Assembly (NCBI GenBank): GCA_024640405.1
Contig: JAHEFB010000010.1
Coordinates: 29,332-93,331 of the forward strand
From: Alphaproteobacteria bacterium
GTDB taxonomy: Bacteria > Pseudomonadota > Alphaproteobacteria > Rhizobiales > Aestuariivirgaceae
Length of the DNA: 64,000 nt
Direction: 5' to 3'
The notes under the pieces were generated by a model, which saw nothing but the letters and a program-made list of their open reading frames with translations, was not told the DNA's origin and ran no database searches. A program made the position numbers and the translations under genes. This document shows, in pieces, positions 43,218-52,730 of the stretch; within the stretch, counting starts at the first letter, position 1; each line of letters opens with the position of its first letter.

Positions 43218-44357
43218 TCAGCGATCAAGGATCGATCTGATCTCCACCATATTCGCGCGCACCCGCAGAATGTAGAAGCCGATTGTGGTGAGGTGAGTTG
43301 GCATGATCAAACCATCCTCGGTGCCATTTGAAACCACCAGCGGATCAAGTTCTATTGCACTGCGCAATTGTTCGTCCATGTGATCCCAGATGTCATCCAG
43401 CGCACGAGATTTGACCACATCGGCAAAATCCGCTCGGGCTGCCCGCAGAATACCGTAGTAGGCATAGAGCTGACCTTTGGAGAACCAGAATATGTCATCT
43501 GCCCGGGTGTCGAACCAACCTGAATTGTATTGTTCGGAGCGATCCTTGATTGCAGCTGACGCCGAGCCGATGTCCTTGGCTATCCGGTCCAGAAACTGCA
43601 ACAGGTTGTCGGCTCTGGCGTCATAAGTCGCGCTGCAGTTGGCCAGTCGTTCATTGTACCTCTGCAGCGATTTCCGCGCGTTGCGGTAGTATGACGGTGT
43701 TCGCGTGGTCGGACCGAACGGCTGCTTGTCGAAAACATTGAAGTACCAGGTGAACTGGTCAAACTGAATGTTGCCCTTGGCAACCTGGAGATCCTTGTCG
43801 ATCCGCGACGTGCCCCTGGCGCGACCCAGGGAGTCTGCAAGTTCGATCGCGGTACGACTGGCCGCCTGGTGAACACCGCGCTGGAAAGCCGCCTTGTTGT
43901 CAAAAAACCAGGTTTGATCCCAGCTCAGCGCCCAGAAGATACCCGCCTTGAACAATGGATGGCTGGAAATCCACTTGTTGCGATTGACATTGAAGTCAAT
44001 CAGGTCCGCCGTCACCGTAACAATGTTGGAACGACCACAGGTCTTGGTGCTGCCTTGACCACCCTCGACGGCAACCTGTTCGTCCGCCGCACCGGTAAGG
44101 TCGGTAATCCGGAGATTGTCCGCATAGTCGAGATTGTAATCGCGAATCCACAAAGTGTGCCACAGGAAATGCCCGTAGCCGAACACCAGAGGCAAAAGCG
44201 CCACGCCGATCACTGCGCGAATGATCCAGCCTGACCTCTTGAACAAGGCATACGTTGCCCGGAAAGGCGCCGCGATGAACCGCCCCAGCATGGCCAGCCA
44301 CGCCTTGCCCATGCGCATCAGGCGGAAAACCCATTCCACAATCGCATCAAACATCAT
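43218..44357 (-). CDS. DUF2333 family membrane-anchored protein
   Basis: This is a 379-residue protein of a conserved but uncharacterised proteobacterial family. One membrane segment sits at about residues 45-65 (IIRAVIGVALLPLVFGYGHFL). The rest is a large, probably periplasmic, domain with the conserved-looking stretches WALSWDQTWFFDN, FDQFTWYFNVFD and FSKGQLYAYYGILRA. Two ATG codons in tandem open the frame. It lies alone between the DCC-family gene and a short unknown ORF. No catalytic motif is visible. Confidence 0.8.
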   Translation of the reverse strand: MMFDAIVEWVFRLMRMGKAWLAMLGRFIAAPFRATYALFKRSGWIIRAVIGVALLPLVFGYGHFLWHTLWIRDYNLDYADNLRITDLTGAADEQVAVEGGQGSTKTCGRSNIVTVTADLIDFNVNRNKWISSHPLFKAGIFWALSWDQTWFFDNKAAFQRGVHQAASRTAIELADSLGRARGTSRIDKDLQVAKGNIQFDQFTWYFNVFDKQPFGPTTRTPSYYRNARKSLQRYNERLANCSATYDARADNLLQFLDRIAKDIGSASAAIKDRSEQYNSGWFDTRADDIFWFSKGQLYAYYGILRAARADFADVVKSRALDDIWDHMDEQLRSAIELDPLVVSNGTEDGLIMPTHLTTIGFYILRVRANMVEIRSILDR

Positions 44358-44602
44358 TCACCCTCCACTGGTTACGCAGTGTAGCTGACAACGCTTGTCT
44401 GTCAGGAAAATTGCTGGGGTTATCAACCGTCGCGCCAGCGGCCAGGGTCAAAGGCGCTTCCGTGGTGTCGTACGCGTCGCAGCTGTGGCCGTGTTGATTA
44501 TAGCTGCTACCCGATCACAATCATCTTGGAGTTAATGGGTTCATTTTCGGCGGTGCAGCAAACTGCTTGCTGGCAGGCAGCACAACCTCCGTTGATTTTT
44601 TT

Positions 44603-44902
44603 CTAGTTGGTTGTTGACAGGGAAAGAAACGCCTCGGATTGCAGTTGTTCGCGAACCCGGGAAACAAGCGCTTGCCTTTGCCGTTTGATCAACGTTGCTT
44701 CCCGCAATGCGGCCGTGCGTTCATGGAGTATTTCCAGGCTGCCCGCAGAACCACCGGCTGAGGCTTGTGCGATGATCGGCAGTCCAAGGGGCCACCCGGC
44801 GGCGGTGTCTTCGTGCTGAACCATAAACGATGAGGACATTGTCAAACCAAGTGCCAGGGCAATTCCCACTTTGTAAGATTTTTCATTGCGCTTCCCTTCC
44901 AC
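44603..44902 (-). CDS. Possible small exported protein
   Basis: This 99-codon frame starts with GTG. It opens with a basic stretch and a hydrophobic segment (VGIALALGLTMSSSFMV), then reaches a helical, charged C-terminus. A good ribosome binding site (GGAAGGGAAG) points not at this GTG but at an ATG in another frame that stops after 14 codons, so a frameshift near the start is possible. No family is recognised. It is included because its composition is protein-like and no other gene covers the region. Confidence 0.35.
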   Translation of the reverse strand: MEGKRNEKSYKVGIALALGLTMSSSFMVQHEDTAAGWPLGLPIIAQASAGGSAGSLEILHERTAALREATLIKRQRQALVSRVREQLQSEAFLSLSTTN

Positions 44903-45113
44903 GCAAATTGAATACTGAACTACCCTGATGACTAAGGTCGCCTCTGATACGCATGAGGGTACAATTCACTCGATGACTGTACTGTACCTGCCTGCAACCT
45001 GAAGGGATGTGCAATTATGCACAATTGCAACCTGTACTGATGATTAGCATACGGTCGATGTGATGAATGAATTTTTATGTTTTTTATCAATTAGATAACG
45101 CACATTAACTGGC

Positions 45114-46025
45114 TTACTGTATCGGAGGAAAGGACGGCGTGGCGTCAAAAGTGCTCGACCGGGAGGCGATTCCGGCAATTTCCTTGATCAACGCCTCTTC
45201 ACGGTCCTTGCGGTAAACCGAGACAAACTCTATCGGTTTGAACAGCGGCAAAGTGTTGATGATCATCAACTCATTACGTTCAATTTCGCGCTGGTAGATC
45301 TGCGGCGGCAGCAAGCTGATGCCCAGGCCGGAGATGGTCAGCGCCAATACCACGCCCAGGCTGTTGCAGACATCCATGCGGCGAGGTTCAGCCTCGTTGC
45401 TGAGAAACCAGTTTTCAATAATCTCGTGCAGAACAGAGTCCCGGGACAAGGTCACTATCGGCCAGGCTTCAAGTTCCTTGGGCGTCACTATGCGGTCTAC
45501 CGGTATCTGGAGTTTCGGACTGGCCAGCCAGGTATACTGGGCAGTCCCGATCTGGTTGACCACCAGGTTTGAACCAAGCGCAGGCCCCGGCAACAGCAAC
45601 AGATCCAGCTCACCTGAATCAAACTTTTCCCAAAGGCCGACTGTCAGATCCACGACCGACTCAATGACCAGCCCGGGGTATGTTTCATTGAGATGGGCGA
45701 TGAAATTCGGCAGCCAGGTCAGCGCGATGGTTTCACCAACCCCCAACCGAATGCGACCTGAAAAAGCACTCGGATTACCGATACGTGTCTGGGCCTCGGA
45801 GGTCAGTGCCAGAATGCGTTCAGCGAACTCTAGCAGTTCGCGGCCCTTCAGGGTGAGCCGGCTTGCGCGCCTGGGCTCTTCAAACAGCTCGACGCTCAGC
45901 GTTCTTTCCAGGTCCTGAATGCGCATGGTGATCGCCGGCTGACTTGAATTCAGCCGTTTCGCTGCAGCACTGAAGCTGTTGAGTCGGACAGTCCAGACAA
46001 ACGCTTCCAGTTGCTTCAGGTTCAT
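45114..46025 (-). CDS. LysR-family transcriptional regulator
   Basis: This is a 303-residue regulator. The N-terminal winged helix-turn-helix (residues 1-60: LKQLEAFVWTVRLNSFSAAAKRL, then QPAITMRIQDLE) is followed by a LysR substrate-binding domain from about residue 90 (GRIRLGVGETIALTWLP). It is transcribed away from the acyl-CoA ligase/TRAP operon with about 190 AT-rich bases between them, the usual layout for a LysR protein that controls its divergent neighbour. The effector may be the imported carboxylate or its CoA ester. Confidence 0.92.
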   Translation of the reverse strand: MNLKQLEAFVWTVRLNSFSAAAKRLNSSQPAITMRIQDLERTLSVELFEEPRRASRLTLKGRELLEFAERILALTSEAQTRIGNPSAFSGRIRLGVGETIALTWLPNFIAHLNETYPGLVIESVVDLTVGLWEKFDSGELDLLLLPGPALGSNLVVNQIGTAQYTWLASPKLQIPVDRIVTPKELEAWPIVTLSRDSVLHEIIENWFLSNEAEPRRMDVCNSLGVVLALTISGLGISLLPPQIYQREIERNELMIINTLPLFKPIEFVSVYRKDREEALIKEIAGIASRSSTFDATPSFPPIQ

Positions 46026-46217
46026 TTGTTGGCTCCAATTACAGCAAATTATAAGAATATCTGATAAAATTCAATTTAATATAATAATTTGATTTGATCA
46101 AAAATATTTGCCACGATTTTTCCAAACAAGCGATGGCGGAAGACTGCGACCAGGATGTCAAGCCAGCTGATGTCGAGGAAAAGTTTAACCGCCAGTTGAG
46201 TACCAGTGGAGGAAGAG
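46026..46217. promoter_or_regulatory. Divergent LysR/ligase control region
   Basis: The region is very AT-rich between 46040 and 46110. It contains the palindrome TTTGATCAAA at 46093-46102 and several T-N11-A arrangements typical of LysR binding. The exact operator and the promoters on both sides cannot be fixed by eye. Confidence 0.4.
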
Positions 46218-47912
46218 GTGGACACCGTGTCCAGGGACCGGATTCTTGGCGACCAAATCAACCTGAACGACCTTCGCCGCATTTTGGGGAATGAGCCGAG
46301 TTACGCGTCGCTGGTGTCGAATTTCCAGATTCCACCGCTCGACTTCTACAACATGGCCGGCGATACCGTTGATCGCCATGCCAAAGGCGCCAACGCGAAC
46401 GTCGTTGCTTTGGTCTGTGAAACCGAAAGCGGCCTCCTTCAGACCTACACCTATGCCGAATTGTCCCGACTCTCGAACAGGTTTGCAGCCTGGCTGCGTG
46501 CCAGGGGCGTCAGTCGCGGCGATGTCATTGCCTGTTTTTGCGGGCAGGGACTGGAAACAGCGCTTGTCCATCTGTCGGCCTACAAACTGGGGGCGATTGC
46601 CGCGCCGCTTTCGCAACTGTACGGTCCGGATGCCATAGCCCACGTCCTCGACGACTGTCAGGCATCGGTGGTTGTGACCGAGCGGCACCTGTGGGACCGG
46701 GTTGCCGATGTTCGTCATAAACTTGCGCCCGACTGCATGATCGTCGCTTCCGGCGGATGCATAGACGATGAGCTGTCATTCGAAGCTGCTCTGGAAGCCA
46801 AGGCCGGCGATTTTGAGATTGAACACACCAGGGCCGATGATCCGGCACTGCTGCTCTATACTTCAGGTTCAACCGGCATGCCGAAGGGAATCCTGCACCG
46901 GCAGGCCCTGTTGCGCGGCTACCTGGCGTCGGTGTCGCTGTTCTATGAAATGGAGATGAATGACCCGGGGCGTGCACTGTGGACGGTCTCTGACTGGTCA
47001 TGGGTTGCCGGAATCTTCAATGTCATGCTGACGGGCTGGTATTTCGGCCAGACGGTTGTCGCAGGTCCGACCCGCTTTTCGGCGGAATGGGCGTTTGAGT
47101 TCATGACCCGGCACAAGGTTACCCATTGCTTTCTGACGCCGACGGCACTGAAACGAATGGCGGCAATAGAAGATCCCCGCGCCCGCTGGCCCGGTCTGGC
47201 CATTCGCGCCATTGGAACCGGCGGAGAACCGCTGCCCGGCGCTGTACTTGACTGGGCTGACGGTTTCGGCGTGCCGATCAATGAGTTTTACGGGTTGACT
47301 GAAGTCAATCATCTTATCGGCAATTGCCGGAGCCTGTGGCCCATCAAGTCCGGTTCAATGGGGCGTGCCTATCCGGGCCACACGATTGCGGTGATTGATG
47401 AACAGGGCCAGCCGGTTGCCGACGGTACGCTGGGCGAAATAGCCGTCAGCGACGACGATCCCACGCTGTTCATCGGCTACTGGAGACAACCGGAACGAAC
47501 CAGCCGGATGCGGTGCGGAAACTGGATACGCACCGGAGATTTCGCCTATCGCGACGAAGACGGCTACTTCTGGTTCAAGGGACGCAATGATGACCTGATC
47601 AAAAGTGCAGGTTATCGCATCGGTCCGGCCGAGGTCGAAGATGCACTGATACACCACGAGGCGGTGGCCGAAGCCGCTGTCATCGGCAGCCCCGATGAAG
47701 AACGCGGCCAGGTCGTAAAGGCATTTATCCGGCTGCAGGACGGCGCGGTGGCCAGCGATGAACTGGCGCGGTCGCTGCAGGATTACATCAAGACCAACCT
47801 GGCATTGTTCAAATACCCAAGGCGCATCGAGTTTGTTGAGAATTTCCCCCTGACCAGCACCGGAAAAATCAATCGCCGGGCGCTTCGTGAACAGGAGAAG
47901 GCGCCGAGCTAG
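46218..47912 (+). CDS. Acyl-CoA synthetase (AMP-forming), first copy
   Basis: This is a 564-residue adenylate-forming ligase that would join a carboxylic acid to CoA with ATP. The motifs are LLYTSGSTGMPKGIL, NEFYGLTEVNHLIG, WIRTGDFAYRDEDGYFWF, DDLIKSAGYRIGPAEVED and the catalytic lysine in STGKINRR. It belongs to the acetyl/medium-chain class. Possible GTG starts lie at 46206, 46218 and 46227; 46218 has the best spacing from GGAGG. It is the first gene of a TRAP-transporter operon and is clearly paralogous to the last gene of that operon. The substrate is probably what the transporter imports. Confidence 0.88.
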   Translation: MDTVSRDRILGDQINLNDLRRILGNEPSYASLVSNFQIPPLDFYNMAGDTVDRHAKGANANVVALVCETESGLLQTYTYAELSRLSNRFAAWLRARGVSRGDVIACFCGQGLETALVHLSAYKLGAIAAPLSQLYGPDAIAHVLDDCQASVVVTERHLWDRVADVRHKLAPDCMIVASGGCIDDELSFEAALEAKAGDFEIEHTRADDPALLLYTSGSTGMPKGILHRQALLRGYLASVSLFYEMEMNDPGRALWTVSDWSWVAGIFNVMLTGWYFGQTVVAGPTRFSAEWAFEFMTRHKVTHCFLTPTALKRMAAIEDPRARWPGLAIRAIGTGGEPLPGAVLDWADGFGVPINEFYGLTEVNHLIGNCRSLWPIKSGSMGRAYPGHTIAVIDEQGQPVADGTLGEIAVSDDDPTLFIGYWRQPERTSRMRCGNWIRTGDFAYRDEDGYFWFKGRNDDLIKSAGYRIGPAEVEDALIHHEAVAEAAVIGSPDEERGQVVKAFIRLQDGAVASDELARSLQDYIKTNLALFKYPRRIEFVENFPLTSTGKINRRALREQEKAPS

Positions 47913-48027
47913 ACAGAAACAATGCTGACAGTGAGAAAATCACGGCTAATTCCGGACAGGTCGTGGCATGACGAAACAAAAAAGGTCCGGAAAATTGCGG
48001 TAACAACCCAACGGAGGAAACGAAGTT

Positions 48028-49053
48028 ATGAATTTAAAGAAAATGATACTCGCTGCGGCCCTGCCTACGGCGATATTGTTGGCTGCGTCTTCTGCCGCCA
48101 TGGCAGAAGTTACATTGCGTATGTCACACCAGTGGACTGAAAACAACGCAGGGTCCAAGGTTGACAAATGGTTTGCCGATGAAATTGAAAAGCGCACCAA
48201 TGGGGAAGTGAAGATCAAGATTTTCTGGGCGGAAGCGCTCGGCAAGGCCAAGGAAAACCTGGCCCTGCTGCAGCAGGGCGCCGTTGATATGGCCGCCATG
48301 TCTCCAGGCTACTTCCCCGCACAGATGCCGTTTTATGCAGCTCCCAACTCAATACCGATGACCATGGATGAAGTGCCTCATGCAACCGAGTTGATGAAGC
48401 GGCTGATGCTCGAGGTGCCGATCTACCAGGAAGAGACCAAGCGCAACGGTATCAAGGCGCTGTTTTTCCACCACCTCAATCCCTACAAGCTGGTTTGCAA
48501 GGAAGCCGTGACCAGTGTTGATGGAATGAAGGGCAAGAAGATGCGGACCTGGGGCAAGGACATGCCCCGCATGGTGCAGGCCGCCGGTGGTACGCCGGTT
48601 ACCCTGAGTCTGCCGGAAATCTACGAAGGCCTCAGTCGCGGTGCCGTGGATTGCGCTCCATTCGCGGTCGACCTTGTCGTCAATTACAAGATATACGAGG
48701 TTGCCAAGAACGTTTCCGACATCACCCTGTGGCTTGGCCCATCGACGGGCATCTGGATATCGCAGTCAGCCTGGAACAAACTGACCCCTGAACAACAGGA
48801 CATCATGGTCAAGACAGGCCTTGAGGCAGCGGAACGTGACCGTGAAGCGGTTATTGCAGCCGGTGCAGCCGCGATTTCGACGTTGAAGGAAAAAGGCGTG
48901 ACGTTCCACGAGTTTCCTGCCGCAGAGGCCGCCAAGTGGCGCGCTGCCAACCCGGACTTCTTTGCAGACTTCATCAAGGAGATGGACGCAAAGGGATGGG
49001 GTGACGATGCCCGCAAGACAATCTCCATCTGGAAGGAAGTAACCGGCAGGTAA
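48028..49053 (+). CDS. dctP: TRAP transporter substrate-binding protein (DctP family)
   Basis: This is a 341-residue periplasmic binding protein. A signal peptide (MILAAALPTAILLAASSAAMA) leads to EVTLRMSHQWTE. The DctP core is recognisable from KIFWAEALGKAKENLALLQQGAVDMA, and the carboxylate-binding arginine is probably the one in GKKMRTWGKDMP. The ribosome binding site GGAGG is strong. It is followed by the small and large permease genes, completing a TRAP system, which imports organic acids using a sodium gradient. The ligand is unknown; the acyl-CoA ligases on both sides suggest a carboxylate that is then activated. Confidence 0.93.
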   Translation: MNLKKMILAAALPTAILLAASSAAMAEVTLRMSHQWTENNAGSKVDKWFADEIEKRTNGEVKIKIFWAEALGKAKENLALLQQGAVDMAAMSPGYFPAQMPFYAAPNSIPMTMDEVPHATELMKRLMLEVPIYQEETKRNGIKALFFHHLNPYKLVCKEAVTSVDGMKGKKMRTWGKDMPRMVQAAGGTPVTLSLPEIYEGLSRGAVDCAPFAVDLVVNYKIYEVAKNVSDITLWLGPSTGIWISQSAWNKLTPEQQDIMVKTGLEAAERDREAVIAAGAAAISTLKEKGVTFHEFPAAEAAKWRAANPDFFADFIKEMDAKGWGDDARKTISIWKEVTGR

Positions 49054-49140
49054 AGTGCCGTTCCAGTTTGCCTCTTGCTTTCCGGCGCGGCTGTTTCGCG
49101 CCGGGAGGCAATGGCATGCCTTCAACAATGGAGTACCGCG

Positions 49141-49701
49141 ATGACGTTACAACCATCCATTGCCGTAAAGTGGCTCATGAAAGTCAATCTTGCCTGCGCC
49201 TTCCTTTCGGGGATTGCTTTACTGCTGATGATGGTTGTCGGCGCCGTCGACGTTATCGGAACAAATCTCGACATGGTCGGGGTGTCCAGCAAGCCGGTTC
49301 CGGCGGCGTTCGAGTTCATGGCGACGATGATGGTTGTCAGCGTGTTCATGGCGGTCTCTCTGGGCCAGGCCCGGCGAACCCATATTCGGGTAGAACTGAT
49401 TGCCAACATGCTGCCACCCGCGGGACAGATGATCGCAAATCTCATTCGTCACGGGCTCAGCGTGGCGTTTTTCATGGCCATTGCCTGGTTCGGTATTCTG
49501 AGTGCGATCAACAGCTTCAATGTCGGTGAATATACACCCGGCATCATAAACTTCCCGATCTGGCCAGCCAGGTTCTTTCTTGCAGCCGGCGTATCGCTGA
49601 TGACTATCCAATGCATTTTCGACTTTCTGGCCATATTCTGGAACTGGTTTGACGTCAAGCGTCATGACGGGGCGAACTCGTCTCCCGTGGACATATCATG
49701 A
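49141..49701 (+). CDS. dctQ: TRAP transporter small permease (DctQ family)
   Basis: This is a 186-residue membrane protein with four hydrophobic segments (about residues 13-35, 60-78, 98-120 and 138-160). The conserved GQARRTHIRVELI segment after the second is typical of DctQ. The start at 49141 has GGAG eight bases upstream; the open frame extends further but without a ribosome binding site. It assembles with the large permease. It lies 87 bases after dctP and 15 bases before dctM. Confidence 0.88.
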   Translation: MTLQPSIAVKWLMKVNLACAFLSGIALLLMMVVGAVDVIGTNLDMVGVSSKPVPAAFEFMATMMVVSVFMAVSLGQARRTHIRVELIANMLPPAGQMIANLIRHGLSVAFFMAIAWFGILSAINSFNVGEYTPGIINFPIWPARFFLAAGVSLMTIQCIFDFLAIFWNWFDVKRHDGANSSPVDIS

Positions 49702-49716
49702 CCGGGGGAGATTGAT

Positions 49717-51030
49717 ATGGATCCACTGTGGATCGGCTACATCGGCGGCGGCCTGCTGTTCGTGTTCCTCGCCTTGGGTATCCCCGTCGGTGTTTCAATG
49801 GGGATCATCGGCATCGGCGGTATGCTGATCGGCGCCGGCGAAGCACTGACCTACGGCCAGTTGCGAACCCTGCCTTTCGCTGTCGTCAACAATTATGGAT
49901 TTGCTGTCCTGCCGATGTTTGTCCTGATGGGCGTCCTGGCAGAAGCGGCCGGCTTGACGAGCCAGGTGTTCTACACCGCCGACCTTTGGCTGCGACGGTT
50001 CAGGGGTGGTCTGTACCAGGCGGTTATTGTCGGTTCAGCCATGTTTGCGGCAATCTCCGGCTCGACGATTGTCAATGCGGTTGTGTTCACCCGCATCGCC
50101 TTTCCGCACATGATGAAATACGGCTACTCCAAAAGCCTGTCCATTGGCGCAATCGCGGGTGCGGGCAGTTTTGCCGCGATGATACCGCCATCGATCACCA
50201 TGGTGATCTACGCGATCATGACCGAACAATCGGTAGGCCAGTTGCTGGTGGCCGGTGTTATTCCCGGCATCCTCACTGCAGTTGTCTATCTCGTCGGCGT
50301 CTATGTCATCGTTCGGGTGCGGCCCTCGCTGGCACCGCCGATCAGGGAAAAGGTCGATCCCATCGAGCGCTGGCGGTCGCTGGGCGACATTTTCCCGGTG
50401 TCCATTCTCATGGTGCTGGTGCTCGGTGGTATCTATTCCGGACTGTTCCCGCCTTCTGCAGCCGGCGCAGCCGGCGCATTTGGTGCTTTCTGCATCGTGT
50501 TGTATCGCAAGCGAACCTTCAGAACCTGGCTGATACCTGCCCTGCAGGATGCCGTGTCGATCAGCTGCATCATTTTTGTGATCCTGATCGGCGGACTGCT
50601 GTTGTCGCGCATGCTGGTTGTGGTGGGCGTCATTGATGACCTGGTCCTGCAGATCACCAGTTTCGCTACGACACCGCTGGCCTTCATGATCATGGTGTCG
50701 GTCCTGTATGTTATTCTCGGCTGCTTCCTGGACACCACGTCGATGATGGTGGTCACGCTGCCGTTCCTGTACCCGGTGGTGGTGGCGCTGGGAATTGACC
50801 CGATCTGGTTCGGTATCGTGCTGGTGAAACTGATCGAGATTTCGGTAGTCACCCCACCGGTGGGAATAAACCTGTTCGCGGTTCTCGGCGCCGTGGGAAA
50901 GCAGGCCACGTTCAAGGATGTCTCGCTGGGCGTCGTTCCATTCATTGTGCTGGACCTGTTTGTACTCGCCCTGCTGATAATTTTCCCCGAGCTGACCACC
51001 TGGCTGCCGCAAAGGATGATCTCCGGATAA
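49717..51030 (+). CDS. dctM: TRAP transporter large permease (DctM family)
   Basis: This is a 437-residue membrane permease with about twelve hydrophobic segments. Typical DctM stretches are GIPVGVSMGIIGIGGMLIG, AISGSTIVNAVVFTRIA, GSFAAMIPPSITMVIYA and ISVVTPPVGINLFAV. It forms the transport channel with DctQ. GGGGGAG precedes the ATG, and the TAA stop shares a base with the start of the thiolase-like gene (TAATG), so translation continues directly into the metabolic genes. The protein is complete. Confidence 0.95.
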   Translation: MDPLWIGYIGGGLLFVFLALGIPVGVSMGIIGIGGMLIGAGEALTYGQLRTLPFAVVNNYGFAVLPMFVLMGVLAEAAGLTSQVFYTADLWLRRFRGGLYQAVIVGSAMFAAISGSTIVNAVVFTRIAFPHMMKYGYSKSLSIGAIAGAGSFAAMIPPSITMVIYAIMTEQSVGQLLVAGVIPGILTAVVYLVGVYVIVRVRPSLAPPIREKVDPIERWRSLGDIFPVSILMVLVLGGIYSGLFPPSAAGAAGAFGAFCIVLYRKRTFRTWLIPALQDAVSISCIIFVILIGGLLLSRMLVVVGVIDDLVLQITSFATTPLAFMIMVSVLYVILGCFLDTTSMMVVTLPFLYPVVVALGIDPIWFGIVLVKLIEISVVTPPVGINLFAVLGAVGKQATFKDVSLGVVPFIVLDLFVLALLIIFPELTTWLPQRMISG

Positions 51031-52250
51031 TGACCAGCATGGACCGCAACAAAAATGCCGAAAACCTGCGGGACCACCCGGTTGTGCTGGGTTCAGGGGT
51101 GATGCCGTTTACGCGCTATCGCGACGGCAGCCACTGGCGGGACTGGGTGCGCCATGCTGCAACCGAGGCGATTGATGATGCAAGGATTGACCCAGCAGAC
51201 ATTGACTCGGTCGTTGTCGCCAGCGAGAGCGACTTTTGTTCTCTCCAGGTCAATCCCGGACCTGTCATCCTCGATGATCTGGCGCTGCAGGGCGTACCCG
51301 TGGTGCGCGCCGAGGCGGGCGGAGCCAGCGGAGCCGCAGCGCTGCGCGTGGCTGTTCACCAGATCAGGGCCGGCGCTGCCGGTTGCGTGCTGGTCGTCGG
51401 CTTTGAGGCAGCGGCCGGGCATTTGCGCCCGCAGGACCTGCAACTGGTTTACTCCTTGTCCTTCGATGCCGAAACAGACGGGTTTGCGGGCGCGACTGCG
51501 GTTTCGCTGTATGCCCTGTCCATGGCGGAACACATGGCTATCCACCAGACAACGGCCGAGCAGATGGCCGCTGTTTCGGTGAAAAACCACGGCAACGCCA
51601 TCGGCAACCCCTGGGCGCACAAGCCGATGGATATCACCATTGACGATGTTCTGGCGTCGCCAATGATCGCCGCTCCCTACCGCAAACTGGACTGCAGCAT
51701 GGCAAGCGACGGCGCTGCTGCGATTGTACTGGCGCATCGCGATGCGGCACCGGCAACAACCGAACCGCGCTCACGCATCATTGCCAGTGCGGCTGCAACC
51801 GATCATGCCCGGCTGGGTGATCGGGCTGAGCGCCATCACTTTGTTGCCAAGCAGCGCGCCGCGCAGGCTGCCTATACGATGGCTGGTGTCAGCGATCCTG
51901 CAAACCAGATCCACGTTGCGGAGATCTACGATGCCTTTACCGGCGCTGAAATCCAGGGCATCGAAGCACTTGGACTGACCGGGCGCGGCTCAGCCGGTGC
52001 GGCCATGGCGGCAGGCCAGTTTGACCGTGAAGGAACACTGCCGGTGAACCTGTCCGGCGGACTGATCGGCCAGGGCGGCGCGCCGGGCGCGGTCGGCATA
52101 GTGCAGGCAGCGACCATAGACCGAATTCTGACCGGCCGATATCGCTGCGATACCACCCCTTTCAAAGACTATCGCCTTGGCCTTGCAGATACCCATGGCG
52201 GGCTATGCACAACCTCCATTGTGCACCTCATGGAGAGGGAGGAGCCATGA
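51030..52250 (+). CDS. Thiolase-like protein (lipid-transfer/SCP-x type) lacking the usual nucleophile
   Basis: This is a 406-residue protein with the thiolase fold. Conserved-looking segments are SVVVASESDFC, AEAGGASGAAALRVAVHQI, EIYDAFTGAEIQGIEALGL and LSGGLIGQGGAPGA. The reactive cysteine in most thiolases (in CASG) is replaced here: the segment reads GGASG. This is also seen in the aldolase-type thiolase relatives that pair with DUF35 proteins, such as Ltp2 of steroid side-chain breakdown. A retro-aldol or similar C-C cleaving role is possible, an inference. The gene overlaps dctM at the start and the DUF35 gene at the end (ATGA). Confidence 0.8.
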   Translation: MTSMDRNKNAENLRDHPVVLGSGVMPFTRYRDGSHWRDWVRHAATEAIDDARIDPADIDSVVVASESDFCSLQVNPGPVILDDLALQGVPVVRAEAGGASGAAALRVAVHQIRAGAAGCVLVVGFEAAAGHLRPQDLQLVYSLSFDAETDGFAGATAVSLYALSMAEHMAIHQTTAEQMAAVSVKNHGNAIGNPWAHKPMDITIDDVLASPMIAAPYRKLDCSMASDGAAAIVLAHRDAAPATTEPRSRIIASAAATDHARLGDRAERHHFVAKQRAAQAAYTMAGVSDPANQIHVAEIYDAFTGAEIQGIEALGLTGRGSAGAAMAAGQFDREGTLPVNLSGGLIGQGGAPGAVGIVQAATIDRILTGRYRCDTTPFKDYRLGLADTHGGLCTTSIVHLMEREEP

Positions 52251-52690
52251 ACAGGACAACCGGTGATGCAGCAAGTGAGCTGCAACTGAACCTGACCTAT
52301 CAGCATGGCAGCGGCTATCTGGCACCCTACTTCGAAGGCCTGCTGGAAGGGCGCGCCATCGCCAGTCATTGTCCTACCTGCGGCAGGAAGCGGTTTCCGC
52401 CGAGACCGGTTTGTCCGCACGACCGGACGCAGACAGAATGGAGCAGAATATCCGGCAACGGAGTGGTGGTGTCGGTCACGTCGGTGCATACGGCATTGCC
52501 TTTTGCGGCTGCTGCAGCCGATTTCAAATTTGTCCTTGTGGCCATGGACGAAACCGAAAACGCGGTGTTTGGGCGGATGCAGACCGCGGCTGATGATGTC
52601 GCTGCTGGCACCAGGGTCAGACTTGCCGGTCTGGCCGGAGAGCTCGGCCATCCCTCCCAGGCTGTCCAGTTCACTGCACGGAGCGAATAA
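52247..52690 (+). CDS. DUF35 zinc-ribbon/OB-fold partner of the thiolase-like protein
   Basis: This is a 147-residue protein. The N-terminal zinc ribbon is visible as CPTCGRKRFPPRPVCPHD (a C-x2-C pair and a further cysteine), followed by an OB fold from about residue 60 (ISGNGVVVSVTSVH) that ends with ARSE. Proteins of this kind form a complex with thiolase-like partners and help bind CoA substrates. The ATGA overlap with the preceding gene, and a strong GGAGG, support the pairing. It is followed after 40 bases by the second acyl-CoA ligase. Confidence 0.87.
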   Translation: MNRTTGDAASELQLNLTYQHGSGYLAPYFEGLLEGRAIASHCPTCGRKRFPPRPVCPHDRTQTEWSRISGNGVVVSVTSVHTALPFAAAAADFKFVLVAMDETENAVFGRMQTAADDVAAGTRVRLAGLAGELGHPSQAVQFTARSE

Positions 52691-52730
52691 TGATTTGCGG
52701 TTCCAGACCAAAACCGCCGGAAGGACTGTT

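Noticed and set aside
46093..46102. FNR/CRP-type site around TTTGATCAAA
   Set aside because: The half-sites TTGAT and ATCAA are three bases apart rather than four, so it does not fit FNR; kept only as a palindrome in the LysR region.
50035..51012. 325-codon frame antisense to dctM
   Set aside because: It is highly enriched in histidine, glutamine and aspartate, as expected from reverse reading of membrane-protein codons.
52305..52730. N-terminal 142 codons of the long open frame of the second acyl-CoA ligase
   Set aside because: They read through the DUF35 gene in another frame and have a composition unlike protein; the ATG at 52731 has a good ribosome binding site.
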